The notes under the pieces: model-generated
What the model was told of the DNA's origin: nothing
Database searches by the model: none
The model's input: the letters and a program-made list of their open reading frames with translations, nothing else
Source: Streptomyces sp. NBC_00414
GTDB lineage: Bacteria; Actinomycetota; Actinomycetes; Streptomycetales; Streptomycetaceae
Reading direction: 5' to 3'
Assembly: GCF_036038375.1 (NCBI RefSeq)
Contig: NZ_CP107935.1
Span: 6,696,001 to 6,760,000 of the forward strand
Length of the DNA stretch: 64,000 nt
Shown here: piece by piece, positions 16,511 to 23,588 of the stretch
Layout: each line of letters starts with the position of its first letter
Position numbering within the stretch: position 1 is the stretch's first letter
Position numbers and translations under genes: made by a program

Positions 16511-17604
16511 GCGCCGAACGTCCGCTGCCCGTGGCCCTGTTGCTGCCGGGCCAGGGTTCCCAGCATCCGCGGATGGCCGCGGGCCTCTACGGGTACGAGC
16601 CGGTGTTCACCGCGGCGATGGACGAGTTCTTCGACGCGGCGGGCCCCGAGGGCGGTCCGCTGCGCGAGGACTGGCTGTCCGAACGGCCCGCCACGGAACT
16701 GGACCACGTCACCCGCTCGCAGCCGCTGCTCTTCGCCGTGGACCACGCGCTGGGCCGGCTGGTGCTCAGCTGGGGCATGCGCCCGGCCGCCCTGCTCGGG
16801 CACAGCATCGGGGAGCTGGCCTCGGCGGTGCTGGCCGGGGTGTTCAGTCCGAAGGACGCGGCGGGACTGGTGCTCGACCGGGTCGGGCGGCTGGCGAAGG
16901 CCCCGCCCGGCGGCATGCTCGCGGTCGCCGCGTCCACGGCAGAGGTGGAGCCGTACCTGAGCGGTGACGTGGTCGTCGGCGCGGTCAACGCCCCGCGCCA
17001 GACGATCCTGGCCGGCCCGGACGGCCCGCTGGACAAGGTCCGCCGCACGTTGGGGGAGGCCGGGTTCGTCTGCCGCCGGGTTCCCTCGCTCAGCGCCTTC
17101 CACAGCCCCATGCTGGAACCCGCCTGCCGGGGCGCGGCCGAACGCTTCGCCGCGGTGGCCAGGCACATGCCTTCCCCGCCGGTCCACTCCGCCTACACCG
17201 CCGCCCCGTTGACGCGGGCCGACATCGACGACCCGTCCTTCTGGGCACGGCAGCCGGTGGCGCCGGTGCTCTTCTGGCCCGCGCTGGAAGGGCTGTTGGC
17301 GACGGGCGACCATCTGCTGGTGGAGGTGGGTCCTGGACAGGGGCTGTCCCAGGTGGCCCGCCGTCACCCGGCCGTGCGGCGGGGCACCAGCGCCGTGGTG
17401 TCACTGCTGCCGGCCCGGCCGGGCCCACCGGAGGCGGACCGGGCCGCGGTGGCGGACGCCGCGGCGCGCCTCACGGCGGCGGGCCACGCCGTCACGGCGG
17501 CGAGCCACGACGGTAGGGTGGCGGGCCACATCATGGCGCCGGGCCACCCGACCGGCCGCACCACCACGGCCCTCGACGACCCGCATCGCGCGGCGAGGGC
17601 TTGA
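16507..17604 (+). CDS. Acyltransferase of the starter/PKS module (DpsD/AknF type)
   Basis: 365-aa malonyl/acyl-CoA:ACP transacylase-like protein. LLPGQGSQHPRMA at residue ~12, nucleophile Ser100 in GHSIGELAS, catalytic His199 in SAFHSPMLEP. In anthracycline clusters it pairs with the KSIII-like protein; DpsD and AknF are its counterparts. After ~320 residues the homology ends and a Gly/His/Ala tail begins (SHDGRVAGHIMAPGHPTG), whose last codons run into a 28-bp tandem repeat. The end of the frame may therefore be an extension by repeat growth. Confidence 0.92.
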   Translation: MSAERPLPVALLLPGQGSQHPRMAAGLYGYEPVFTAAMDEFFDAAGPEGGPLREDWLSERPATELDHVTRSQPLLFAVDHALGRLVLSWGMRPAALLGHSIGELASAVLAGVFSPKDAAGLVLDRVGRLAKAPPGGMLAVAASTAEVEPYLSGDVVVGAVNAPRQTILAGPDGPLDKVRRTLGEAGFVCRRVPSLSAFHSPMLEPACRGAAERFAAVARHMPSPPVHSAYTAAPLTRADIDDPSFWARQPVAPVLFWPALEGLLATGDHLLVEVGPGQGLSQVARRHPAVRRGTSAVVSLLPARPGPPEADRAAVADAAARLTAAGHAVTAASHDGRVAGHIMAPGHPTGRTTTALDDPHRAARA

Positions 17605-17815
17605 CGACCCGCACCGCAGGCCGTCGCCTGGACGGCCTGTACCGCAGGCCGTTGGCCTGGCGGTCCGCATCCTGCGGCGTTGGCTTGGCGGCCTGTACCG
17701 CAGGCCGTCGGCCTGACGGTCCGCACACCGTGCCGTCGTCCTGGCGGCCCGTACCGCAGCCCGGCGGTCCGGCGGCCCGCACTCCCCGCCGCCGCCCCGA
17801 CGGCCCGACGGCCCG
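17570..17815. repeat. Imperfect 28-bp tandem repeat running out of the acyltransferase gene
   Basis: About eight degenerate 28-bp units of the type CGTACCGCAGGCCGTCGGCC followed by TGGCGGCC. The first unit lies inside the 3' end of the acyltransferase gene and the rest fill the spacer to about 17815. The spacer 17605-17951 (347 bp) holds only this array and the terminator at 17837-17876; no gene was found. Confidence 0.8.
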
Positions 17816-17836
17816 CACCCCGCACCGCATACAACA

Positions 17837-17876
17837 GACGCCCCGCCCCCGGTCGGCAACACGGGGGAGGGGCGTC
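17837..17876. terminator. Terminator hairpin between convergent operons
   Basis: 15-bp stem with one mismatch (GACGCCCCGCCCCCG with CGGGGGAGGGGCGTC) and a 10-nt loop, placed between the PKS operon and the convergent methyltransferase. Confidence 0.75.
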
Positions 17877-17951
17877 GGCTTCGTGCGGCCCCGGCCGCGG
17901 CCCGCCGCCGAGAAGGCCGGGGCGCGCCGAGGGCCGGGGCGCGGGCCGTGG

Positions 17952-18812
17952 TCAGGCGCGGACGGTCGCCGTGACGTAGCGCACGGGCGTGTCGATCGTG
18001 AGCGGCCCGTCCCCGTCCCGCATCGCGTCGAGCGAGGTGATCAGCCGCTCCCGCAGCTGCCGGCGCTTGTCGTCCGAGAGGTGGTTCCAGAGCAGGCGCA
18101 TGCCCTGCGTGTGGGACCAGCCCACCCACGCCAGGCCCGACTCGGCCACCAGGTGGACGGGCTCGTCGACGACCGACACGTCCTGGAAGCCGGCCTTCTC
18201 CAGGGTGCGGGCGAGGTCGGCCGGGTCCGCGAGCCAGCTGTTGAAGCGCTGCTGGAGACGCTCGGGCTGCCACTGCGGCGGCAGGTCCAGCAGCAGCTCG
18301 CGCGGGATGAGTTCGGTGAACACCGGCGGCAGGAAGGGGAAGGTGTCCTCGCTGAACACCGGGCTGGTGAAGGCGAGCCGCCCGCCGGGGGAGAGCAGCG
18401 GCGCGTAGCGGGCCAGTGCCGCGGGCGCGTCGGGCAGGAAGATGACGCTGTAGCTACCCAGCACGACGTCGAAGGAGCGCGGTTCGAAGTCGGGGTGCTC
18501 CCCGTCCATCACGCGCAGATCGACCGTGTCGGCGCCCCGCAGCGCGGCCTCCTTCGCGGCCTCCTCGATCATCGCCTCGGCGACGTCGATGCCCACGACA
18601 CGGCCCGTCGGCCCCACCCGCTCGGCCGCGGGGAAGACACAGGCCCCCCGGCCGCAGCCGACGTCGAGGACCCGGGCGCCCTCACCGGGGGCCGCGCGTT
18701 CCACCAGGCGCCGGCCCATCGGAGTGAAGAACTCCACGCCGAGCCGGTCGTAGGACGCCGCGGCGCTGTTGAAGGCCGCCGCCACTTCGGATTTGTACGT
18801 GGAGGTGTCCAC
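17952..18812 (-). CDS. Aklanonic acid methyltransferase-like SAM enzyme (DnrC/AknG type)
   Basis: 286-aa class I methyltransferase. Motif I RVLDVGCGRGACVFPAA lies near residue 45, then VVGIDVAEAMIEEA and FDVVLGSYSVIFLPD. In anthracycline pathways DnrC, AknG and SnoaC methylate the carboxylate of aklanonic (or nogalonic) acid, giving the ester that the SnoaL-type cyclase needs. Gene position supports this: it is divergent from that cyclase and shares the 290-bp promoter region with it. GTG at 18812 is preceded by GGGAG; upstream in-frame sequence is non-homologous. Confidence 0.88.
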   Translation of the reverse strand: MDTSTYKSEVAAAFNSAAASYDRLGVEFFTPMGRRLVERAAPGEGARVLDVGCGRGACVFPAAERVGPTGRVVGIDVAEAMIEEAAKEAALRGADTVDLRVMDGEHPDFEPRSFDVVLGSYSVIFLPDAPAALARYAPLLSPGGRLAFTSPVFSEDTFPFLPPVFTELIPRELLLDLPPQWQPERLQQRFNSWLADPADLARTLEKAGFQDVSVVDEPVHLVAESGLAWVGWSHTQGMRLLWNHLSDDKRRQLRERLITSLDAMRDGDGPLTIDTPVRYVTATVRA

Positions 18813-18998
18813 TGAATCTCCCGCTCTCTCGGTGGATGCACCACTTTTCCCGCCCTGTCTCGGGCACGGATGGAGAGGCCTTGGAGCGCCACTGGACTGC
18901 GGCTGGACAAATCGAAAAGAAGTCCCCGGGAGGCCGGTCCGCCCTTGTTCCCGGCGATGTCCTCTCCTAAGAATTGATTCCGGCACGCACCGCACCGG

Positions 18999-19093
18999 TT
19001 CGGATCCGATTCAGGGCCGGTCCAGGAGCGGGAAAAGAGCGATTCAAGATCGCTGTAAGGCCGCTGCAAGGCCGATTCAAGGTTGATTCAGGA
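18999..19093 (+). promoter_or_regulatory. Nine-unit 11-bp-phased heptad array, putative SARP operator
   Basis: Heptads begin at 18999, 19010, 19021, 19032, 19043, 19054, 19065, 19076 and 19087, every 11 bp. They read TTCGGAT, TTCAGGG, TCCAGGA, GAAAAGA (weak), TTCAAGA, TGTAAGG, TGCAAGG, TTCAAGG and TTCAGGA. Consensus is T-T-C-A-A/G-G-G with 4-bp spacers. This is the geometry of SARP binding sites, normally two to four units. The last unit overlaps the ribosome-binding site of the cyclase gene, so the downstream units would lie in the mRNA leader if transcription starts after 19021. Confidence 0.65.
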
Positions 19094-19102
19094 GGAGAAA
19101 GC

Positions 19103-19537
19103 GTGAGCGACCAGATAGCGAGCGTTCGGCGCCTGGTGGAGGCGTACAACACCGGTAAAACGGACGATGTGGCCGAGTACATCCATCCGGAATACATGAA
19201 TCCGGGAACTCTGGAATTCACCTCGATGCGTGGCCCGGAGCTTTTCGCGATCAACGTCGCCTGGGTCAAGAGGACGTTCTCGGAGGACGCGCGCCTGGAG
19301 GAGGTGGCCATCGAGGAGAACGGCGACTGGGTGCGCGCCCGGCTGGTGCTCTACGGGCGGCACGTCGGCGAGATGGTCGGCATGGCCCCCACCGGGCGGC
19401 TCTTCTCGGGTGAGCAGATCCATCTCCTCCACTTCGTCGACGGGAAGATCCACCACCACCGCGACTGGCCCGACTACCAGGGCACCTACCGCCAGCTCGG
19501 CGAGCCGTGGCCGGAGAAGGAGCACCGCCGTCCGTGA
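19103..19537 (+). CDS. Anthracycline fourth-ring cyclase (AknH/SnoaL family)
   Basis: 144-aa SnoaL-fold aldol cyclase that closes ring D of aklanonic or nogalonic acid methyl ester. The sequence is collinear with the family through YIHPEYMNP, VLYGRHVGEMVGMAPTGR, FSGEQIHL and HHHRDWPDYQGT. Asp121, the general acid/base, is in RDWPD. Counting from the GTG start, residue 15 is Tyr and residue 51 is Asn: the AknH pair, whereas SnoaL has Phe and Leu. In AknH these two residues control C9 stereochemistry, so an aklavinone-like 9R product is predicted. AGGAGGAG lies 5 bp before the GTG. The SARP gene follows 40 bp downstream. Confidence 0.95.
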   Translation: MSDQIASVRRLVEAYNTGKTDDVAEYIHPEYMNPGTLEFTSMRGPELFAINVAWVKRTFSEDARLEEVAIEENGDWVRARLVLYGRHVGEMVGMAPTGRLFSGEQIHLLHFVDGKIHHHRDWPDYQGTYRQLGEPWPEKEHRRP

Positions 19538-19577
19538 CGGCGGATTTCTCGAAGCGCGGAAACTAGGGGGAAGCACG

Positions 19578-20420
19578 ATGGAATTCGGTGTGCTGGGGCC
19601 GCTGTACGTCCGGGTGAACGGGGAGACGACCGCCCCGAGTGCCCCGAAACTGCGGAACGTACTGGCGATGCTGCTCGTCCACACGGGACAGGTGGTGCCC
19701 GTGCCCTCGCTGGTGCGGGACCTGTGGGACGACGATCCGCCCGTCAGCGGGCTGACCACGCTGCAGACGTACATCCTGAACCTGCGCAAGATGTTCTCCG
19801 CGGTCACCGGGCTGACCACCGACGAGGTGGCCCGCGACATCCTGGTGACCCGGGCGGGCGGATATCTGCTGGCCGCCGAGGCGGGCGCGCTCGACCTGCA
19901 CCTCTACCGCCGCCTGGTGACCTCCGGCCGGGAGGCCCTGGTGCGCGGCGACGACGCGGCCGGGGTGCGGGACCTGAACGAGGCGCTCCTGATGTGGCGG
20001 GGCCCCGCGCTGGTCGACGTACCGGCCGGGCGGGTGCTGGAGAGCAGGCGCCGGCAGCTGGAGGAGTCCCGGCTCGCCGCCTTCGAGTACCTGGTCGACG
20101 TGGAGCTGCGGCTCGGCATGTACCGCGAGGTGCTGGCCGAGCTGGCGGCCCTCACGGTGGAGAATCCGCTGCACGAGGGGCTGCACGGGCAGTACATGTG
20201 GGCCCTGCACCTCAGTGGCCGCAGGGCCCAGGCACTGCAGGTCTTCCACCGCCTGCGGGGCGCGCTGGTCGCGGGCCTCGGCCTGGAGCCGGGGCCCCAG
20301 GTGCAGCGGCTGCACCGCGCGGTACTGAACGCGGACACCGAGTTCGAGCCCCGCTTCGCGGTGGGCCGGACCCCGGTCGCCGTGCCGGCCAGCGCCTTCG
20401 GCGGCGCGCGCCCCTACTGA
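19578..20420 (+). CDS. SARP-family pathway activator (AfsR/DnrI/AknI type)
   Basis: 280-aa Streptomyces antibiotic regulatory protein. Residues ~1-95 form the OmpR-type winged helix (FGVLGPLYVRV, LRNVLAMLLVHTGQVVP, LVRDLWDDDPP, LQTYILNLRKMF), and ~100-250 the bacterial transcriptional activation domain (LYRRLVTSGREALVRGD through GRRAQALQVFHRLR). Such proteins switch on type II PKS clusters by binding heptad direct repeats. It lies 40 bp after the cyclase and is probably under the array at 18999-19093, implying autoactivation. No other cluster-type activator was seen in the window. Confidence 0.93.
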   Translation: MEFGVLGPLYVRVNGETTAPSAPKLRNVLAMLLVHTGQVVPVPSLVRDLWDDDPPVSGLTTLQTYILNLRKMFSAVTGLTTDEVARDILVTRAGGYLLAAEAGALDLHLYRRLVTSGREALVRGDDAAGVRDLNEALLMWRGPALVDVPAGRVLESRRRQLEESRLAAFEYLVDVELRLGMYREVLAELAALTVENPLHEGLHGQYMWALHLSGRRAQALQVFHRLRGALVAGLGLEPGPQVQRLHRAVLNADTEFEPRFAVGRTPVAVPASAFGGARPY

Positions 20421-20490
20421 CGTACCGGTTCGCACACGACGTACCGGTTCGCACACGAGGTACCAGTTCGCGTACGACGTACCGGTATTC
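20419..20490. repeat. 19-bp tandem repeat at the end of the SARP gene
   Basis: Units GACGTACCGGTTCGCACAC at 20419-20437 and 20438-20456, a variant at 20457-20475 and a partial unit to 20490. The first unit begins within the TGA stop of the SARP gene, again a gene-end duplication. It ends against the first PadR-type palindrome. Confidence 0.85.
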
Positions 20491-20548
20491 AAATTTGATT
20501 GCGTCGCTGGGTCCGGCGTGACTAGGGTGCATCTAGACAAATTTGATT
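20489..20548. promoter_or_regulatory. Paired putative PadR operators upstream of the F420-type reductase
   Basis: CAAATTTGATT occurs at 20490-20500 (inside palindrome TCAAATTTGA, 20489-20498) and again at 20538-20548. The AT-rich palindromes stand out in a 70%+ GC context. They resemble AATCAAGTTTGATT before the exporter at 26064, next to a padR gene. Together they suggest that the reductase and oxidase genes downstream share regulation with the exporter. Confidence 0.55.
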
Positions 20549-20562
20549 AGTTCGGAGGGGTC

Positions 20563-21057
20563 ATGCCGGAGGAGCACCAGTCGGAGCAGCAGCAGGAGCG
20601 GTCGGAGCAACCGGACGAGCAACCCGACGAGTCACCCATCGACAGTCCGACGGGCTGGGTCGCGGCGCACATCCGCCGCTACGACCGCAGCGGCGGAAAG
20701 GAGGGGGCGAAGTGGTACGGGCTCGACACCCTGCTCCTGACCACCCGCGGCCGGAAATCGGGAAAGCTGCGCCGCACCGCGGTGATCTACGGCCGGGACG
20801 GCGAGAACGTCATCGTGGTCGGATCGAACGGCGGAAAGCCCGAGCATCCGCTCTGGTATCTCAATCTCGTCGCCTCGCCGGACGCCCATGTCCAGATCGG
20901 TGAGGAGCATCTCGACGTGCGGGCCCGTACGGCGACCGAGGAGGAGAAGCCGGATCTCTGGAAGCTCATGACGGGTCTTTTCCCGCAGTACAAGAGTTAC
21001 CAGAAGAAGACCACCAGGGACATTCCCGTGGTGATTCTGGAGCCCGTCGAGACGTAA
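20563..21057 (+). CDS. Deazaflavin (F420)-dependent nitroreductase-family protein
   Basis: 164-aa protein of the Ddn-like split-barrel family. Core motifs LLLTTRGRKSGKLRRTAVIYG and VGSNGGKPEHPLWYLNLVASP (about residues 60-110) contact F420 and are well conserved. The first ~30 residues are an acidic Gln/Glu/Asp-rich tail (SEQQQERSEQPDEQPDE) of unclear role. Possible jobs: reduction of a quinone or double bond in the aglycone, or detoxification of the product. Followed by the secreted flavin oxidase after 66 bp, probably in one transcript. GGAGGGG precedes the ATG. Confidence 0.85.
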   Translation: MPEEHQSEQQQERSEQPDEQPDESPIDSPTGWVAAHIRRYDRSGGKEGAKWYGLDTLLLTTRGRKSGKLRRTAVIYGRDGENVIVVGSNGGKPEHPLWYLNLVASPDAHVQIGEEHLDVRARTATEEEKPDLWKLMTGLFPQYKSYQKKTTRDIPVVILEPVET

Positions 21058-21123
21058 CCGCCGACGGGTCACGTCGGAAATTTCATGTACGAATCACGCA
21101 CGGATCATGCACGGAAAGGAAAG

Positions 21124-22761
21124 GTGTCTGTGTTGAACGAATTCACGCGCCGCGGATTCCTCGGCAGCGCGGCGGCGGTCGGCGGGGCCACCGTGGTGGC
21201 CACGACCGTCCCCGGTGCCCAGGCCGCCGAGGCGGCCGTCCCGCAAGCGGCGAAAGGCGGCGCGTGCGGCCCCCGGACCGGGCTCGTCCAGGTGGACCGG
21301 ACGGACCGGCGCTACCAGGACCTGGTCAGCCGGGGGTTCAACGGACGGTTCCGCGGCAAGCCCGACGCGGTGTACGTCGTACACACCGCGGACCAGGTCG
21401 TCGACGCGGTGAACCGGGCCCTGGACGCGGGGCAGCGGATCGCCGTACGCAGCGGCGGGCACTGCTTCGAGGGCTTCGTGGACGACCCCGCCGTGCGGGC
21501 CGTCATCGACATGTCCGAGATGCGGGAGGTCTTCTACGACTCCGCCAAGCGGGCGTTCGCCGTGGAACCCGGCGCCACCCTCGGGGAGGCGTACCGCACC
21601 CTGTACCTGGACTGGGGTGTGACCATCCCGGCGGGCGTCTGCCCCCAGGTGGGGGTCGGCGGCCATGTCCTCGGCGGCGGGTACGGCCCGCTCTCCCGCC
21701 GCGACGGAGTGGTGGCCGACCACCTGTACGCGGTCGAGGTCGTCGTCGTGGACGCCTCGGGCCGGGCCCGCAAGGTCGTGGCCACCAGTGCGGCCGGCGA
21801 CCCCAACCGCGAGCTGTGGTGGGCCCACACCGGAGGCGGCGGGGGCAACTTCGGCATCGTCACCCGGTACTGGTTCCGGACGCCCGGCGCCACCGGCAAC
21901 GACCCGTCCGGACTGCTGCCCAAGGCACCCAAGTCCACGCTGCGGCACATCGTGACCTGGGAGTGGTCCGCCCTCACCGAGAAGGCGTTCACCCGGATCA
22001 TCGACAACCACGGGGCCTGGCACCAGCGCAACAGCGCCGCCGACACTCCGTACGCCAGTCTGCACAGCGTCTTCTACCTCAACAGCAAGGCCGCCGGGCA
22101 GATCCTGCTGGACATCCAGATCGACGGCGGACTGGACGGCGCCGAGGGGCTGTTGAACGACTTCGTCGCCGCGATCAACGAGGGCACGGGTGTGGAGCCC
22201 GCCGTCCAGCGGAGCACGGAGCCGTGGCTGCGGGCCACGCTGGCCAACAAGTTCGACACCGGCGGCTTCGACCGGACCAAGTCCAAGGGCGCGTATCTGC
22301 GCAAACCGTGGACCGCCGCCCAGGCCGCCACCCTCTACACGTATCTGAGCGCCGACACCCAGGTGTGGGGCGAGGTCTCGCTCTACTCGTACGGCGCGAA
22401 GGTCAACTCCGTCGCGGAGACGGCCACCGCCACCGCCCAGCGCGACTCCATCATCAAGGTGTGGATGTCCGCGACGTGGATGGATCCCACGCAGGACGAC
22501 GCCAACCTCGCCTGGATCCGGGAGATCTACCGCGACGTCTTCGCCACCACCGGCGGCGTCCCGGTGCCCGACGACCGCACCGAGGGCACCTTCATCAACT
22601 ACCCCGACATCGACCTGGCCGACCCGGAGTGGAACACCTCCGGGGTGCCCTGGCACACCCTCTACTACAAGGGGAACTACCCGCGCCTGCAGAAGGTCAA
22701 GGCCCGCTGGGACCCCAGGAACGTCTTCCGGCACGCGCTGTCCGTACGACTGCCCGACTGA
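21124..22761 (+). CDS. Secreted bicovalent FAD oxidase of the AknOx (BBE) family
   Basis: 545-aa berberine-bridge-type oxidase. A Tat signal (RRGFLGSAAA then a hydrophobic stretch to AQAAEA) indicates export. FAD is expected to be doubly linked to His113 (RSGGHCFEG) and Cys173 (PAGVCPQVG). Tyr421 (LYSYG) and Tyr493 (FINYPD) match the AknOx active-site tyrosines: all four residues are shifted by exactly +43 from AknOx His70, Cys130, Tyr378 and Tyr450. AknOx oxidises the terminal rhodinose of aclacinomycin to cinerulose and then aculose, so oxidation of a terminal sugar is predicted. GTG at 21124 was chosen for its GGAAAGGAAAG signal; an ATG at 21085 is possible. Confidence 0.92.
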   Translation: MSVLNEFTRRGFLGSAAAVGGATVVATTVPGAQAAEAAVPQAAKGGACGPRTGLVQVDRTDRRYQDLVSRGFNGRFRGKPDAVYVVHTADQVVDAVNRALDAGQRIAVRSGGHCFEGFVDDPAVRAVIDMSEMREVFYDSAKRAFAVEPGATLGEAYRTLYLDWGVTIPAGVCPQVGVGGHVLGGGYGPLSRRDGVVADHLYAVEVVVVDASGRARKVVATSAAGDPNRELWWAHTGGGGGNFGIVTRYWFRTPGATGNDPSGLLPKAPKSTLRHIVTWEWSALTEKAFTRIIDNHGAWHQRNSAADTPYASLHSVFYLNSKAAGQILLDIQIDGGLDGAEGLLNDFVAAINEGTGVEPAVQRSTEPWLRATLANKFDTGGFDRTKSKGAYLRKPWTAAQAATLYTYLSADTQVWGEVSLYSYGAKVNSVAETATATAQRDSIIKVWMSATWMDPTQDDANLAWIREIYRDVFATTGGVPVPDDRTEGTFINYPDIDLADPEWNTSGVPWHTLYYKGNYPRLQKVKARWDPRNVFRHALSVRLPD

Positions 22762-22781
22762 CGGCGACGGCGACTGTACGA

Positions 22782-22828
22782 CGAGAGGGGGGCGGTGGCC
22801 GCGGATCGCGGCGACCGCCCCCCTCTCG
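22782..22828. terminator. Terminator hairpin between convergent genes
   Basis: 22-bp stem with one mismatch (CGAGAGGGGGGCGG... paired with CCGCCCCCCTCTCG) around a short GATC-type loop, downstream of the oxidase and the convergent N-methyltransferase. Confidence 0.85.
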
Positions 22829-22859
22829 TGCCCGAAAGCGCTGAAGACCGACAGCTCGT

Positions 22860-23573
22860 TCAGGCGCGGTCCGCGAGGAACAGGCCGCGGCCCGACTGGA
22901 TCCCCCGCACATGGGCGACCTTCAGCCCGGCCCGGGTGAACGCCTCCTCGTACTCGGCCCGGGTGAAGAGCGTCAGGGTGTGGCTCTCCGCGAAGTGCCG
23001 CACGCCGCTGCCGGGCTCGGCCACCACGTAGTGCACGTCCATGTGCGACGTGTGCCCCTGGCGCTCCGTGTGGGAGACGCGGGTCAGCGTCCGCGGTCCC
23101 ACGGTCACGGTGTCCCCGCTCACATGGCGGTCGAGGGCCGTCTCCAGGAACCACCAGGGGTCCACCGCCACGACACCGCCCGGTGTCAGGTGCTCGGCGA
23201 ACGACCGCAGGGTCGCGGTGAGTTCAGCGGTGTCCTTCAGATAGGCGATCGACCCGAACATGCAGGTGATCGCGTCGTAGGAGCGCCCCAGGGAGAGGTC
23301 GCGCATGTCACCGCCGTGCAGCACGGCGGTCGGCACCGCGGCCCGGGCCATCGACAGCATGGCGTCGGACAGTTCGAGCCCCTCGACCTTGTCGAAGAGT
23401 TCGGCGAAGTGCCGCAGGTGCGCGCCGGTGCCACAGGCGACGTCGAGCAGTGAGGCCGCCGCGGGGTTGCGCGCCCGCACGAGCCCCGCGACGGTGGCGG
23501 CCTCCACCCGGTAGTCCTTGCCGCGCGACTCGTGGAGCAGCTCGTAGATCTCGGCCATCCCGGGTCCGTACAT
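22860..23573 (-). CDS. Second NDP-aminosugar N-methyltransferase-like protein
   Basis: 237-aa class I SAM methyltransferase paralogous to 2059-2775. Shared signature: N-terminal MYGPGMAEIYELLHESRGKD, motif I LLDVACGTGAHL, GGDMRDLSLGRSYDAITCMF and the PWWF segment. Family members methylate the amino group of dTDP-3-aminosugars. Two copies in one cluster recall nogalamycin, where SnogX and SnogA act in sequence. One copy could also serve a second aminosugar. Overlaps nothing; 15 bp separate its start from the stop of the NmrA-type reductase, with which it forms a minus-strand operon. Confidence 0.85.
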   Translation of the reverse strand: MYGPGMAEIYELLHESRGKDYRVEAATVAGLVRARNPAAASLLDVACGTGAHLRHFAELFDKVEGLELSDAMLSMARAAVPTAVLHGGDMRDLSLGRSYDAITCMFGSIAYLKDTAELTATLRSFAEHLTPGGVVAVDPWWFLETALDRHVSGDTVTVGPRTLTRVSHTERQGHTSHMDVHYVVAEPGSGVRHFAESHTLTLFTRAEYEEAFTRAGLKVAHVRGIQSGRGLFLADRA

Positions 23574-23588
23574 CGCGGACTCCCCTCC

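Noticed and set aside
17570..17815. Repeat array considered as CRISPR
   Set aside because: Units are contiguous and degenerate with no unique spacers, and no cas genes occur nearby. The same holds for the 13-bp and 19-bp arrays.
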